This document shows positions 12,969-41,439 of a DNA stretch of 64,000 nt, piece after piece. Under the pieces are notes generated by a model. It did no database searches and was not told the DNA's origin. It saw nothing but the letters and a program-made list of their open reading frames with translations. This stretch comes from Siphonodentalium dalli (Eukaryota > Mollusca > Scaphopoda > Gadilida > Siphonodentaliidae). The stretch is taken from the NCBI GenBank assembly GCA_032622095.1, contig CP136061.1, forward strand, positions 10,681,287 through 10,745,286. The letters are read 5' to 3'. Within the stretch, counting starts at the first letter, position 1, and each line of letters opens with the position of its first letter. The position numbers were made by a program, and so were the translations under genes.

Positions 12969-13371
12969 ATTTATTGCCTATCCAATTAATAATATATCAT
13001 TATTACAAGAAGCCAACATGAGGTCATCGCTCCGTCTGATTTTCAGATAATAACCTCAACAAACGTTTGTGAAAATTGATTTAAAAACATTCCCCGCAAC
13101 AAATAGGGCTCCTGTTGCACTTGTATAAATCGGTAGTGTTTGTATAGCCTAAACATCCCGCCAAATGAAAAATATTTCATTCCAAATTTCCAATGTATAC
13201 TTGTTTTATAACTGAGTCTGAGTATACAATTATAGTACAGAAAGGGCTATATGTTGCCATCCAGTCCAGATTACCGACGGTTCTTACAGGTGAGAACCGG
13301 CACCGCTTTTACCGCGGTTAAGACAACGATTACGTGCCCTGATTGGTGTTCAATCCCAGACAAATATATAA
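12969..13371. other. no feature recognised
   Basis: Spacer between the minisatellite and the Helitron-like ends. A GAACCGGCACCGC-type GC-rich patch lies near 13298. No gene was recognised. Confidence 0.3.
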
Positions 13372-13878
13372 CTAGCTGATGTGTCCGCCTCCGTCTGTGC
13401 AGAATATGCAGCGTCTGGACTTATTTGTGAACGTTGCATTTGAGTCTGAGATTGATTTGTTAATTCAAACTGACAACGGTGATCAACACTGAGCGCGCAA
13501 CGTTTACAAGTATTAGACTAAAGAAAATACGAACTATTGTTCGATCGGTCCATGAAGATGCGTAAATGGGCGAGGTCAATGTTAAGGTCAATGACGCGGT
13601 CGCACGTGCAAATGGAGCCGACCATATTGTTTCCGAGGTGAAAGTAGCCTACATACCAAGTTTGAGTCGGTTCGGTCGAGGTCCAGAAACATGACTATAT
13701 TAGCGTATATGAGCGAGGTCAAGGTCAACCAAATGTTGTACGTGAAATTGGACCCGTCCATATTTTTGCCGGGATCTAAGTAGGCATACATACCAAATTT
13801 TAGTCGGATTTAATTATGTTCTGTTTAAAAAAAACACTAAAATTAAATGTACCCAATTGAATTTGAAATTATATTATA
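13372..13878 (-). mobile_element. Helitron-like non-autonomous element, 3' end at 13372
   Basis: Read on the minus strand, the sequence ends in ATCAGCTAG followed by T, preceded by a GC-rich hairpin-like segment. This is the organisation of Helitron/Helentron 3' termini (hairpin then CTRR). The interior has degenerate ~100-bp tandem units with the CATACATACCAAATTT-type and GGTCGAGGTCCAGAAACATG blocks. The family label is an inference from end structure only; no Rep/helicase is encoded. Confidence 0.5.
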
Positions 13879-14330
13879 CTAGCTGATGTGCCCGACTTCG
13901 TCCGTCTGGGAAGAATATATTGGACAGACTATTGTTCGATCGGTCCAGAAACATGTCGATATTATCGTATATGAGCGAGGTCAAGGCCAAGGACACGATC
14001 GCACGTGAAATTGGACCCACTTATATTGTCCCCTGGATCAAAGTATGCATACATACCAAATTTTAGTCGGATCTGTCGAGGTCCAGAAACATGCCTATAT
14101 ATGGGCGTATTTGAGCGATGTCATGCAAGGACACGATCGCATGTGAAATTCGACGCGCCCATATTTTTCCCGGGATGAAAGTAGGCCTACATTCCAAATT
14201 TGAACCGATCGAGCAGTTTTCGAGTCTCACGCACGCACTCACGCACGTACACACACGCATGCACGCACGCTTACACGCACGCACATACAGTACACGAGTT
14301 ATGCAGTAAGTTCAACGAGTCATGTATAAT
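13879..14330 (-). mobile_element. second Helitron-like element, head to tail with the first
   Basis: The minus-strand 3' end reads GGACGAAGTCGGGCACATC then AGCTAG at 13879. The interior repeats the same ~110-bp blocks. Its 5' part is a TG-rich microsatellite (14230-14295) next to an ACTGCTCGATCGGTTCAAAT block. The end hairpin matches the CCCGGACGAAGTCGGG hairpin of the element ending at 55229, linking the two loci. Confidence 0.55.
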
Positions 14331-14447
14331 AGTAGTAATTTGAGTTCCAGATATCGTTAGATTTCCATCCCTTGTACTTTTAACTCAAACAGAGAAATAT
14401 CCCAAATAGTTTTATCACTGTATTATTCATTCCACATTAGGATGTTG

Positions 14448-14612
14448 GTACAACACACAGCACACTAGAAAACGTGTTACAGCACACTATAAAACGTGTT
14501 ACAGCACACTAGAAAACGTGTTACAGCACACTAGAAAACTTGTTACAGCACACTAGAAAACGTGTTACAGCACACTAGAAAACGTGTTACAGCACACTAG
14601 AGAACGTGTAAT
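14448..14612. repeat. 22-bp minisatellite, ~7 copies
   Basis: Seven copies of a 22-bp unit built of ACAGCACACTAGAAAACGTG plus TT, nearly identical. Confidence 0.96.
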
Positions 14613-14854
14613 TATTACATTGACACATAAATTCATGCTCTAGTTTTCTGTATTTTGTTGTAAAGAATCGATTAACCCTCAAAATATGCGAAAATATAGA
14701 GAATTTATGGAACGACTGCAATGACGTACCACTTTGACGTCATAATGGGTGAATATATTTTTGATTATAAACTGAGAAATGTTGTAACAATCGCCTAAAA
14801 AACAAGTACAAAGAACATCATTATATTATGAAAATCCATCCATTTAAATCCATG

Positions 14855-17335
14855 AACATTTCCCACATGTGCTGACGTAAGAGACGTTAGGAGGCTGCAT
14901 ATGGGCCCCATGTGCCTCGTAGTCACGTCCATGAATAGTTCCCACATGTGCTGACTTGGGAGATGTTATGAGGCTGCATATGTACCACACGCGCCTCATA
15001 GTCACGTCCATGAATAGTTCCAACATGTGCTGACTTGGGAGATGTTATGAGGCTGCATATGTACCACACGCGCCTCAGAGGCACGTCCATGAATAGTTCC
15101 CACATGTGCTGACGTAAGAGACGTTAGGAGGCTGCATATGTGCCCCATGTGCTGACTTGGGAGATGTTATGAGGCTGCATATGTACCACACGCGCCTCAG
15201 AGGCACGTCCATGAATAGTTCCCACATGTGCTGACTTGGGAGATGTTATGAGGCTGCATATGTACCACACGCGCCTCAGAGGCACGTCCATGAATAGTTC
15301 CAACACAGGCTGACTTGGGAGATGTTATGAGGCTGCATATGTACCACACGCGCCTCAGAGGCACGTCCATGAATAGTTCCCACATGTGCTGACTTGGGAG
15401 ATGTTATGAGGCTGCATATGTACCACACGCGCCTCAGAGGCACGTCCATGAATAGTTCCAACATGTGCTGACTTGGGAGATGTTAGGAGGCTGCATATGT
15501 ACCACACGCGCCTCAGAGGCACGTCCATGAATAGTTCCAACATGTGCTGACTTGGGAGATGTTAGGAGGCTGCATATGTACCACACGCGCCTCAGAGGCA
15601 CGTCCATGAATAGTTCCAACATGTGCTGACTTGGGAGATGTTAGGAGGCTGCATATGTACCACACGCGCCTCAGAGGCACGTCCATGAATAGTTCCAACA
15701 TGTGCTGACTTGGGAGATGTTAGGAGGCTGCATATGTACCACACGCGCCTCAGAGGCACGTCCATGAATAGTTCCAACATGTGCTGACTTGGGAGATGTT
15801 AGGAGGCTGCATATGTACCACACGCGCCTCAGAGGCACGTCCATGAATAGTTCCAACATGTGCTGACTTGGGAGATGTTAGGAGGCTGCATATGTACCAC
15901 ACGCGCCTCAGAGGCACGTCCATGAATAGTTCCCACATGTGCTGACGTAAGAGACGTTAGGAGGCTGCATATGTGCCCCATGTGCTGACTTGGGAGATGT
16001 TATGAGGCTGCATATGTACCACACGCGCCTCAGAGGCACGTCCATGAATAGTTCCCACATGTGCTGACTTGGGAGATGTTATGAGGCTGCATATGTACCA
16101 CACGCGCCTCATAGTCACGTCCATGAATAGTTCCAACACAGGCTGACTTGGTAGATGTTAGGAGGCTGCATATGTGCCCCATGTGCTGACTTGGGAGATG
16201 TTATGAGGCTGCATATGTACCACACGCGCCTCAGAGGCACGTCCATGAATAGTTCCCACATGTGCTGACTTGGGAGATGTTATGAGGCTGCATATGTACC
16301 ACACGCGCCTCAGAGGCACGTCCATGAATAGTTCCAACATGTGCTGACTTGGGAGATGTTAGGAGGCTGCATATGTACCACACGCGCCTCAGAGGCACGT
16401 CCATGAATAGTTCCCACATGTGCTGACGTAAGAGACGTTAGGAGGCTGCATATGTGCCCCATGTGCTGACTTGGGAGATGTTATGAGGCTGCATATGTAC
16501 CACACGCGCCTCAGAGGCACGTCCATGAATAGTTCCCACATGTGCTGACTTGGGAGATGTTATGAGGCTGCATATGTACCACACGCGCCTCAGAGGCACG
16601 TCCATGAATAGTTCCAACATGTGCTGACTTGGGAGATGTTAGGAGGCTGCATATGTACCACACGCGCCTCAGAGGCACGTCCATGAATAGTTCCAACATG
16701 TGCTGACTTGGGAGATGTTAGGAGGCTGCATATGTACCACACGCGCCTCAGAGGCACGTCCATGAATAGTTCCCACATGTGCTGACGTAAGAGACGTTAG
16801 GAGGCTGCATATGTGCCCCATGTGCTGACTTGGGAGATGTTATGAGGCTGCATATGTACCACACGCGCCTCAGAGGCACGTCCATGAATAGTTCCAACAT
16901 GTGCTGACTTGGGAGATGTTAGGAGGCTGCATATGTACCACACGCGCCTCATAGTCACGTCCATGAATAGTTCCAACACAGGCTGACTTGGTAGATGTTA
17001 GGAGGCTGCATATGTACCACACGCGCCTCATAGTCACGTCCATGAATAGTTCCAACACAGGCTGACTTGGTAGATGTTAGGAGGCTGCATATGTGCCCCA
17101 TGTGCTGACTTGGGAGATGTTATGAGGCTGCATATGTACCACACGCGCCTCAGAGGCACGTCCATGAATAGTTCCCACATGTGCTGACTTGGGAGATGTT
17201 ATGAGGCTGCATATGTACCACACGCGCCTCATAGTCACGTCCATGAATAGTTCCAACACAGGCTGACTTGGTAGATGTTAGGAGGCTGCATATGTGCCCC
17301 ATGTGCCCATAAATAGTTCCTACATAGGCTGACTT
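14855..17335. repeat. 79-bp satellite array, ~2.5 kb
   Basis: About thirty units, mostly 79 bp, containing CACGTCCATGAATAGTTCC, CATGTGCTGACTTGGGAGAT, GAGGCTGCATATGTACCACA and a CGCGCCTCAGAGGC palindrome. A shorter variant unit (GACGTAAGAGACGTTAGGAGG followed by GTGCCCCATGTGCTGACTT) recurs at 15111, 15951, 16431 and 16791, giving a higher-order arrangement. Units switch between 'TCAGAGGC' and 'TCATAGTC' variants. The many ~60-residue minus-strand frames are phase-shifted readings of this array. Confidence 0.98.
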
Positions 17336-18119
17336 GGGCGATGATTTTTCATAGTAAAGTATAATTATGGTAAGCTGGTAACAAAGCGTCGCATCGGTGC
17401 TATAATGTTCTATATCCATTGTTATTTTTTTGTGGGAAACTCTATTTGAAAATCTGACCATCTGGTTTTCGTATATGTCTGCTTTATTTTCACCTTATGT
17501 TCTTTTCGTGATATCACAGGAAACGAAAAACTAATCTGATTTAATTTTCTTGCTTTAAATGTCAGTATTATTCTTTTAATTCGTTGTTTGGAGATAGAGC
17601 ACTCAACAATTTAGCTTTTTACGTGAGTGCTAGAGTGGTTTTTAGGATTTTAAATCATTCCAAAGTACAACACTCGCACTTTATGTCATTTTCAGTGCTA
17701 TAGTAATCTAAGACTTTAGCTGGAATTAAGATTTTCATATATAAGAGTATGAAAGCACAATTTCCAGGCAGGCATATTGACGGCATGAGTTCCCATTGCT
17801 TACCATTGTCGGTCGTAGATAGAACATTATAGCACGAAAATTTACGCGATCACGTGGTACAAAATAAACCAATGCATTGGACCACAGTGGAGATATATCA
17901 CTACAGAACTGACACAAAACTAATTCGGGATATGGAACATATTTGCATAGTGATATCTGGTGTACTCAATATCTTGTGTTTTTCGGACAGAAAATGCCAC
18001 GCCGAATCGACGGTACACTTATCTCATTTTCCCGCCAAAATGGATATAGAACATTTTAGCACCGAGGCGACGATAGTATGACCCAACAACTACTGTAAAC
18101 GACATACATGTCGTTCACC
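17336..18119. other. no gene recognised
   Basis: AT-rich spacer. An AATATAGAACATT-type block recurs (17404, 18045), and similar 'ACATTATAGCAC' motifs occur near 17823. These are probably remnants of an old dispersed repeat. Confidence 0.3.
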
Positions 18120-18450
18120 CATCAACCGTACGGTGACATATATAAGAGAATGCACTGACATATTAACTTTAATGCTGTACCAGCGCAAATACCGCCATGA
18201 AAGGGATAATAACCGAGGCGATATATACAGTTTAACCTACAGGGAGCCTCCCATAGATGAAAGGATGCACTACGGAGTGTCTTCTGCTGCAGCCTATATG
18301 GGTCTCTCTAAAGGGATAATAACCGAGGCGATATATAAAGATTAACCCACATGGAGCGTCGCACAGATTATAGCATGCTCTACGGGCCCCGTAGTACGGG
18401 ATGTCGTCTGATGCAGTCTATGTGGGGCTCTCTAAAGGGTTAATGATTGG
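18120..18450. repeat. ~115-bp tandem duplication, 2-3 units
   Basis: The segment with AAAGGGATAATAACCGAGGC, a GGAGCSTC block and TCTGATGCAGTCTATGTGGG-like text occurs twice, with a third partial copy. The start (TTTAATGCTGTACCAGCGC ... CCGCCATGAAAGG) also occurs at 23986-24031, so it belongs to a dispersed family. Confidence 0.75.
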
Positions 18451-18660
18451 ATGGTTGACGGTCTCGGGTGTTATCATTTAGCAATTGTGAGGGTATCACA
18501 AATCACGCGCGGTTCTGCGTTTATTACACGTCCGATGGTCATCTCCTAACTGAAAATTTATGATGGTTACTGCAGAATTGTTCGATGCTATTTCCTATAT
18601 TGTCGTGTGTGATGATGTTCAATGTTTGCATGATAATGTGGCGAAAGTCGGGGTATGACC

Positions 18661-18754
18661 CACATGTATTTGGCACAATAGACCCCACCACCCAAAGACA
18701 TTATATATAAGACTGTCTTTGGGGTGGTGGGGTCTATTGTGCCAAGTACATGTG
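18661..18754. mobile_element. small hairpin element (MITE-like), copy 1
   Basis: Left arm 18661-18700 and right arm 18714-18754 are near-perfect reverse complements around a 13-base AT loop. The core is TTGGCACAATAGACCCCACC followed by ACCCAAAGACA. A second locus of the same family is at 20128-20242. No coding capacity. Confidence 0.85.
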
Positions 18755-18834
18755 GTATGACCCAGATAAACCAGCCTCGTAACTTAGCAATTCGGTCGCA
18801 TAGTGTTCTCGTGCTAGCGCCCTCGGACACTTTG

Positions 18835-19075
18835 GGCCGAATCCCTAATCTCATCGATGGTGGTTTATCCCTCTCGGGCGAGCGACATCGAACATTTGTG
18901 GCCGAATCCCTAATCTCATCGATGGTGGTTTATCCCTATCGTTTTAGCGCCCTCGAACATTATGTGGCAGAATCCCTAATCTCATCGATGGTGGTTTATC
19001 CCTATCGTGCTAGCGCCCTCGAACATTGTATGGCCGAATCCCTATTATCATCGATGGTGGTTTATCCCTCACACA
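18835..19075. repeat. ~65-bp minisatellite, 4 copies
   Basis: Four copies of a unit containing CGAATCCCTAATCTCATCGA, TGGTGGTTTATCCC and GCGCCCTCGAACAT. It carries a long plus-strand open frame that is a repeat by-product. Confidence 0.93.
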
Positions 19076-19199
19076 TGCATGATTGACAGGTGTTTATCCA
19101 TAAGACACAACAGTTGACCGCAAGGAATTTGCAGTATATAATTTATGGAAATATATTGGTGAAAACTAGACACGTTTGACAGGGTCCAGTTTCACGAAG

Positions 19200-19305
19200 C
19201 AAGGTCTTGAGATGGACTTAATCTAAGATGTAAGGTGGCTCTTATGATGTTACTTTTCCGTTTCACGAACGCGTTTCATAAAACAATCTTAAGTCCATCT
19301 TAAGT
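19200..19305. repeat. imperfect inverted repeat
   Basis: GAGATGGACTTAA near 19210 is the near reverse complement of TTAAGTCCATCTTAAG at 19289-19304, and TTTCACGAA occurs on both sides. This resembles a short palindromic dispersed element. Confidence 0.6.
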
Positions 19306-20127
19306 ATATATATAGAAAATTAATTTCCCGCGCTTTTAGACTGGCTCTCGACAGTTTATTACAACTATGCGCAGAAAATATTGGTTATGTGTATTATATA
19401 TGCCAAGGTACATTGTCTGGTGATAGATAACAGGGCGTGTCTATACGCACAATTATGATATTGCAATGAAAGGGCGATAATCAGAATAGTGACTGGTGCA
19501 CACTGCATGCATGGGCGCGCCTTTTAACTATATTTTCGTGTCAGATTCCAAACAATAGCTGCATGCTTCCAATACCTATTATATACAAACAGAACGAGCC
19601 CCAATATATTATTTAAATTATTAAAGGGACTTATATAAACATCACAACTCTGGGGTGAACCTTCACATATAGCACATTCCACAAAGACCAGGGCACATGT
19701 TAGCCCCTTTCGGGTTGCTGGTATTAGGTTCTAATACATTATACGTCATTGGAACATCTATAGTAATAGGAAACCGAATATTTCCCCACGATGGCATGCA
19801 CGCGCAATACACCACGCCGGAAGTGCCGAACTAAACGCTCTTTATTACATTCCAACAGTCATTGAATACTGATACAAAACGCTCTTTATGTATATTACTG
19901 TAATGTGAATAGTACTTCATATCATGCTCCAAATAGACTTAATTCCAATCTGAGACATAATTGTAGATGCCATATATAAATGACGTTAATGCCACCAGCT
20001 CTGCTTGTGTTGACAAATATGCTAAACGCATGTTATAATTAATAAACTGCGTGTGAACTTTGAAAATATACGCACAATCATGGCTACGGTGAATGACAAT
20101 TTTTGCATATATGTTTTCACAAGTCAT
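19306..20127. other. no gene recognised
   Basis: Spacer with an AACGCTCTTTAT motif repeated at 19835 and 19878. No exon signature was recognised. Confidence 0.3.
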
Positions 20128-20242
20128 TGGCACAATAGACCCCCACCACCAAAATACATATATATGTCTTTGGGTGGTGGGGGTCTATTGTGTCAGGGAC
20201 CTATGGCGGTGGGTGGTGGGTCTATTGTGCCAGGGACCTGTA
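20128..20242. mobile_element. hairpin element, copy 2 plus an extra half-arm
   Basis: TTGGCACAATAGACCCCCAC at 20128 pairs with GTGGGGGTCTATTGTGTCAG near 20177. It is followed by a further right arm (GGTGGGTCTATTGTGCCAGG, about 20213-20232). It is the same family as 18661-18754, with a duplicated right arm. Confidence 0.8.
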
Positions 20243-20480
20243 GATGTTTTGATAAAATCAAGGCGATGACTTTTAGTAAAGAGCGTTTATAATTAACAAC
20301 ACGTGAATAGATGGTTCATAATTATGTTATATATATATATGATATATGCGATATTTTTTATTTCGTAGTTAATACAAATGTGATGCAGATGCGATACATG
20401 TTATACATTGGAATTTGGATCTGAGATTCACGTCGGTGAATCACGATAAAATATCCAGGCTTGTTATGTGTTGACATCCT

Positions 20481-20665
20481 GCCGATATATATATTGGGTA
20501 CATATACGATATTATTATCAAAATATGGTATAGCATCGACACATTTAACATAATATGTCTTTACCCCTCCCCGCCGATATATATATTGGGTACATATACG
20601 TTATTATTATCAAAATATGGTACAGCATCGACACATTTAACATATATATGTCTTTACCCCCCCCC
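20481..20665. repeat. 92-bp tandem duplication, 2 copies
   Basis: GCCGATATATATATTGGGTA through TGTCTTTACCCC is present at 20481-20572 and again at 20573-20665, with very few differences. Confidence 0.93.
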
Positions 20666-21134
20666 CAGCTAGGAGAGTATGGTTTAAAACATACCTGTTG
20701 CAATCATATTATAACCTAATAATATAGAAAGGAAAGAATATTATAATAATAGCCGACATAAGAATTTATCAAACAGCTGAGTAACAGTCATTCACTATTA
20801 TGTTCGGACAATGGTCACAACATGATTACTGTCTACTGTACGACTGTGTGATTTGAATCGCAAATAATGTCCAAGTCTAGGCAAATAACTATCACTCGAT
20901 TAACCCATGAATTCCCATTTCTGTGGCGGGGGATTGGAGAATGAGTGCTCTGACGTTATCAGAAGCAGTGCGATGACACTCCATCAGTTTTCCCGGCCAT
21001 TGCTAACAAACAAACAAACAGAAGTCCCAATATATATATTAGATGTATATATGAATACTAGCGTAATAGTATTTTTCATTCCTCGTGTGGTTTTTGTGGT
21101 GAGGTGCAAATTTTGATTCATTTCTGGTTAAATA

Positions 21135-21262
21135 CGCCCAGAATAGAAAACCTTCGGAATAGCGAACCTTCGGAATAATGAACCCTCGGAATAGGGAACC
21201 TTCGGAATAATGAACCTTCGGATTAGCGAACCTTCGTAATAATGAACCTTCGGAATAGAAAC
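21135..21262. repeat. ~16-bp minisatellite, ~8 copies
   Basis: Runs of GAACCTTCGGAATAGC/ATGAACCYTCGGAATA units with small variations. Confidence 0.93.
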
Positions 21263-23407
21263 CCTACCCAATCCGACCACGCGTGGCACGCGAGCTTGGG
21301 ATTGTCCAGTAAATGACGACATGTATAGCTAATCCTGCATGTTAGCTTCATATTTAATATGAAGGGCAATAACTCTATAAAGAATGTTAATGTACTAAAT
21401 AACGGCGATTTACCGTTTGTCCGATTTTGTTAACATTTTCATCGAACTCCTGTTCGTGTCGAAATTTTGCAATTAACATTTTTTTATAAAAAAATAAACA
21501 CGTTTTAAGTAAACAATATTTGAAGGGATATAGAAATTATTTTATTATTTCTGAAATTCAAATTGATTACTTGTAAAAAGCAAAGTTCAAATAAAAGTTG
21601 TTTTATGTGTTCTACGGTAAGTAATGGTATATGTAAGTATGGTCAGTCCATTATATATATAATAATATATGGTCGTTATGGTGAATATGTGTTAAAACGT
21701 AACCATAATATTGGGAGACTTGGAGATTAGTTAAAGTATTTACCGAAACTAGTTGACTGACTTCGCTGTGTTACACGCAGAAAGACCGTGTTCAGTAAAG
21801 TTGGAAATTGGCAATAGACTCCCGTCCTCGTGGTCAAACGGCTGACATATTATTGATACCGAAAACCAAACACTGTCTTAATAGTGGAGTATATCAGTAA
21901 CAAAATTGTTCACTTTGTGACTAAAGCATGCCATTTTGCTCATATGTACATATTCACATAATAATTGATATCAGATGCGAAGCCACGATGAAATTTCACT
22001 TTATCCCCTCTATTAAGGGGTTTTCCGAATTTAAAGAGCGTTTCGTGATTATATAATTTAATAAATGTCGCAATTAATCTTACAATGGAACAGGGGGGCG
22101 GGTAATACACAATTTGCAGGAAGGTATGCCGGGTCGTCTGACGGGCAAAAACATTTGAGACCGAAATGATCACTGGTTGGAAAATTCCCAACGAAGAATG
22201 GTGTTTGGTTGGAATTCGCTCAACATTTCAAAAGCTTGTGCCAACAGTTATAAAATTACAAACCAAGCGGAAAGAGAAAATCAGTTTTGTGGATCAGTGG
22301 GGAGACGGGGGGGGGGTGCAGATGGATTATCCACGCAGGATATCACCATAATTCCTTAATCTGCATTTAACATGGTTATAAATTTATCTTTACCGAAGCT
22401 AACGACCGGATAAGTTAAACTTGTGTTGTTCCACATGTAACGGTGCTTCTGACATTAACGTTTAAATACCTGTGTGTGCTTGATTTCTTGAAGGCTAATT
22501 GCAGGCTACTTACATGACAATGTCGGTAGCATCGATATAGTTGTAACTATAGAGATTTACTTCCCGCGTAGTTAGTTGTGGTACAGATGCATTGTATACG
22601 CACATTTCCGTTCAGACCATAAAATAATAATGACCAGTTTTATATAGCGATTAACCAATTACTTGCTCTAACACGCTTCGTACAATATTACCCAGTCATT
22701 TGTACAAGCCAACCAATGAACCAGCTGCAGCCATTGCAGGCGCTCCTCTGGTTTGATCAGAACAAGCTCTGATACACATCAGTATGACAAGCTGACTCGT
22801 ACTCGTTTAACGCATGAGTGATGCGAAGCCGACACAGTACGAGCGACCTTGCTCAAGGGTAACAACTTGGCGCGAGTTTTGAAACAGCGAGCAATCCGAC
22901 AATAATTATTGTTTACAGCGAATATAAGTCCGACAGGCTAACCACTGGAACACGGAGCTCCACATACTAAAACGAGGGGTTTGTGTGACCAGAACACATA
23001 CTAAAACGAGGGGTTTGTGTGACAAGAACATTCCAACTAATGCAGCGGACGATTCTCAAAATTGGAGCGGGTATTTAATCTCTATACCATGTTAGCACAT
23101 CCCTGTTTATAAGGCATTGGGATTCGAATCGAATCAAATGGGTTGAAGATTAACTTTCTAGTCACGATCACAAAAACTGTATCATACACGAACAATGAAT
23201 ACACTTTTATCACATAATTTGGCCATAAAAGCAGTTTCATAATTATCGGTAATAGACACGTTTAATATCAGCGCGTGCGATGACGTCACGGCGTTCTTCA
23301 AATAACTTGCGATCGCTGTAGTTTATGATTGTTGTTTTCGATGAATATTGCGCGTTGCTTCGGGTTTATTTGATCATGTGATAAAAGGTATCTCAAACTC
23401 GTCCTAT
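21263..23407. other. long spacer, no gene recognised
   Basis: Contains a short direct repeat (ACATACTAAAACGAGGGGTT twice, 22963-23016) and otherwise unremarkable AT-rich sequence. A short plus frame at 22166-22351 ends in a G-rich run and has no family resemblance. Confidence 0.35.
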
Positions 23408-23514
23408 TTTATACGTAATTTATCAACCTCGTCCTCTAAATTCTATTTGAGCCTCGGTAAACCTCGGCTCAAATCGAATTTAGTGAACTCGGTTGATAAA
23501 TTCCGTATAAACTA
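23408..23514. repeat. ~50-bp-arm inverted repeat
   Basis: TTTATACGTAATTTATCAAC ... TTGAGCC on the left is mirrored by GGCTCAA ... GTTGATAAATTCCGTATAAA on the right, with a few mismatches. The loop is about 12 bases around TCGGTAAACCTC. Confidence 0.85.
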
Positions 23515-24221
23515 GAAACTCATGTGAGATCCTCTATTTATAATACTCGAATTTTCTTTGTGATTGGGAAATATTACTAGTTACAAAAACGCAGGATAAT
23601 TGTGATTAAATTTTGTAAATTTTGTAATCGTAGGTTCCGCGGACTGACAATTTGTTATGTCTTGCTATAACATAGTAATATCTCCATAGTGTTGACCCTT
23701 GGTGATGCAGTCACAGATATATATATACTCAGAAATGATGAAACATGTAAGCATATTGTAGTTAAATCAGCTCTCAAATATATATTATAATATACACGTA
23801 TTATTTAGCATCTATTATATATGAACCCTTCCATGACTGGAGTTTCCTGAGGTTCCCTGTGTCAATACATTATCTTATATATGCGAATCTCCCATTGGGA
23901 GCCTCTCACATATAAGATAAAACATTTACCTAACAATGTTTACGTTTACCTATGGAAGACTCACATATGCACTGTCATTGTGATTTTTAATGCTGCGCCA
24001 GCGCATCTCCCGCCATGAAAGGTTTAAATGCTGTTCTACCTAAGCTATGAAATTAAAATAAACTAATGTCTCCTTATTACTATTTGGTAAATATGTTGAT
24101 TGGAAAAAATTACACAACCGATTTCCTACCTCGAACCAAACACCCCTCCCCTATTATGCCTACATACCCCTTCCCCTTTTGCACTGGAAAATATTAAAAT
24201 CATTATAACCAGCAGGACAAC

Positions 24222-24227
24222 TTTATT
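24222..24227 (-). promoter_or_regulatory. polyadenylation signal of the FReD gene
   Basis: AATAAA on the minus strand, starting 12 bases beyond the TAA stop of exon 5. The short 3' untranslated region this implies is an inference. Confidence 0.6.
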
Positions 24228-24239
24228 TGTATTCAGTGT

Positions 24240-39903
<15,664 letters not shown>

Positions 39904-41439
39904 GTTGCACCTGAAATGCACACCCACAATGTGTCGTATATTGCTAATGGATATCGCTATCGCAGCCTGTTTAGAACATAATACAAACTGTTAATATGAG
40001 TTATATCGGATAAACATATAAATTAATATACATACCAATTGGCTGAATACTCCTCGAATTGGCATTAAGGCATGAATGAACCCAGATATCTCATTTGCTG
40101 GAATTCCACCTTGATTCGACCGTGTCACTTATGAATACTTAAACTGCACTACAATATAAATAGATCGTCTCATGGAGATATAATGTTCGAACTGAGGGCG
40201 ACATATTTGTTCAGCTAGTTAGGATACACTCTGCGAAAATACTGCTATTAACATGTTCGATAAATTTTGAGTTCTTTTTCCAATCCCCATCCCTGACTCG
40301 ACGGTACCATTTCCGCAACTTTGAACCACGTGTCCGATTGCATTCCATGTAGAAAGGTGATGATTATATTTTAAGTTTATAGAGAAGCAGGGACAAAATA
40401 GTTTTTATTAGTTTTGGCACAATCTCCCGTCATACCTGATTCGGGTGGCGCTAATTGTGTCTTTACATCATGCTATCAGACTCCCTATACCTGGGAAATG
40501 ACTTCATTTGTAAGTTTGGTGGAACAATGTTCGTTAATGTTGGTACCCATCCCTTTTCATTCCATTAAGTTGACAGTGTGACTTTTGAATTCTGTTTACC
40601 TTCGTTATAAAAATTACCCACATAGACCCCTTGTTGAGCCCTCCACCAAAAACAAGTTTGACAAAAGTCCGCCAATCAGTCCCACATTTAAATCTTTAAT
40701 TCATATCATTAGATTCCATGTATCACGGATATCACTATATACATTGTCCAATATGATCAAACGTCACACGTAGTGAAGCAACCATATGATTATGTCATGA
40801 CCCAATTTCACAATACTCATAGGTTGATAATTATGTTCATCATATGATCATAAACTTTCTTCAACAAGTCCCAAACTAAAAGATACGGAAAAGGAGTTGA
40901 TAAATCACGGTATCTACTGGATTGTCATATAAATAGGAATGATGATTCAAAAAGCTCACTCGACGTAATATGTTATTAATAGGAATTGGGTTTTTCCATT
41001 GATAAGTGAAGCCGTGTGTATCATCCAATCAAATAGCTGAGCAGCTGGTCAATCGCTGTCACTTATGCATTATTAGTTCGGAGTGCGTTGCAGGAGATAA
41101 TAACGCAATTTGTTGAATCACATTATTGTGCATATGATGGATCCATGTACATATATGGGTCAATAATGTATTTCAGGACTAATAGACTTGATACCATCGG
41201 TAGATCATATAATGAACAGGTATTGTTTTGTTTCCAGGTTGACATAATGATTTATCAACCCTTTAGTCTGGGAGCTGATAGGGGTATCCTTGCACTACCT
41301 GGGACTTAACGTTAGCCCACTTATTTTGTTCTTTATTATGTCCTTCAACTTTTAAACAATGTCAACGCGAAAAAACGTGGCAGTGTAGACTCCAGACAAG
41401 ATGGCGTCCTTATGGCCGCCGTTTTTTCAAACTATGCCC
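39904..41439. other. upstream region, no other gene recognised
   Basis: Sequence 5' of the FReD gene. Candidate promoter elements are noted under exon 1. No further exons or repeats of note were recognised. Confidence 0.3.

Noticed and set aside
14844-17461. Many ~60-residue minus frames as a gene family
   Set aside because: They are phase-shifted readings of one 79-bp satellite; unit length is not a multiple of three and each frame stops within two to three units.
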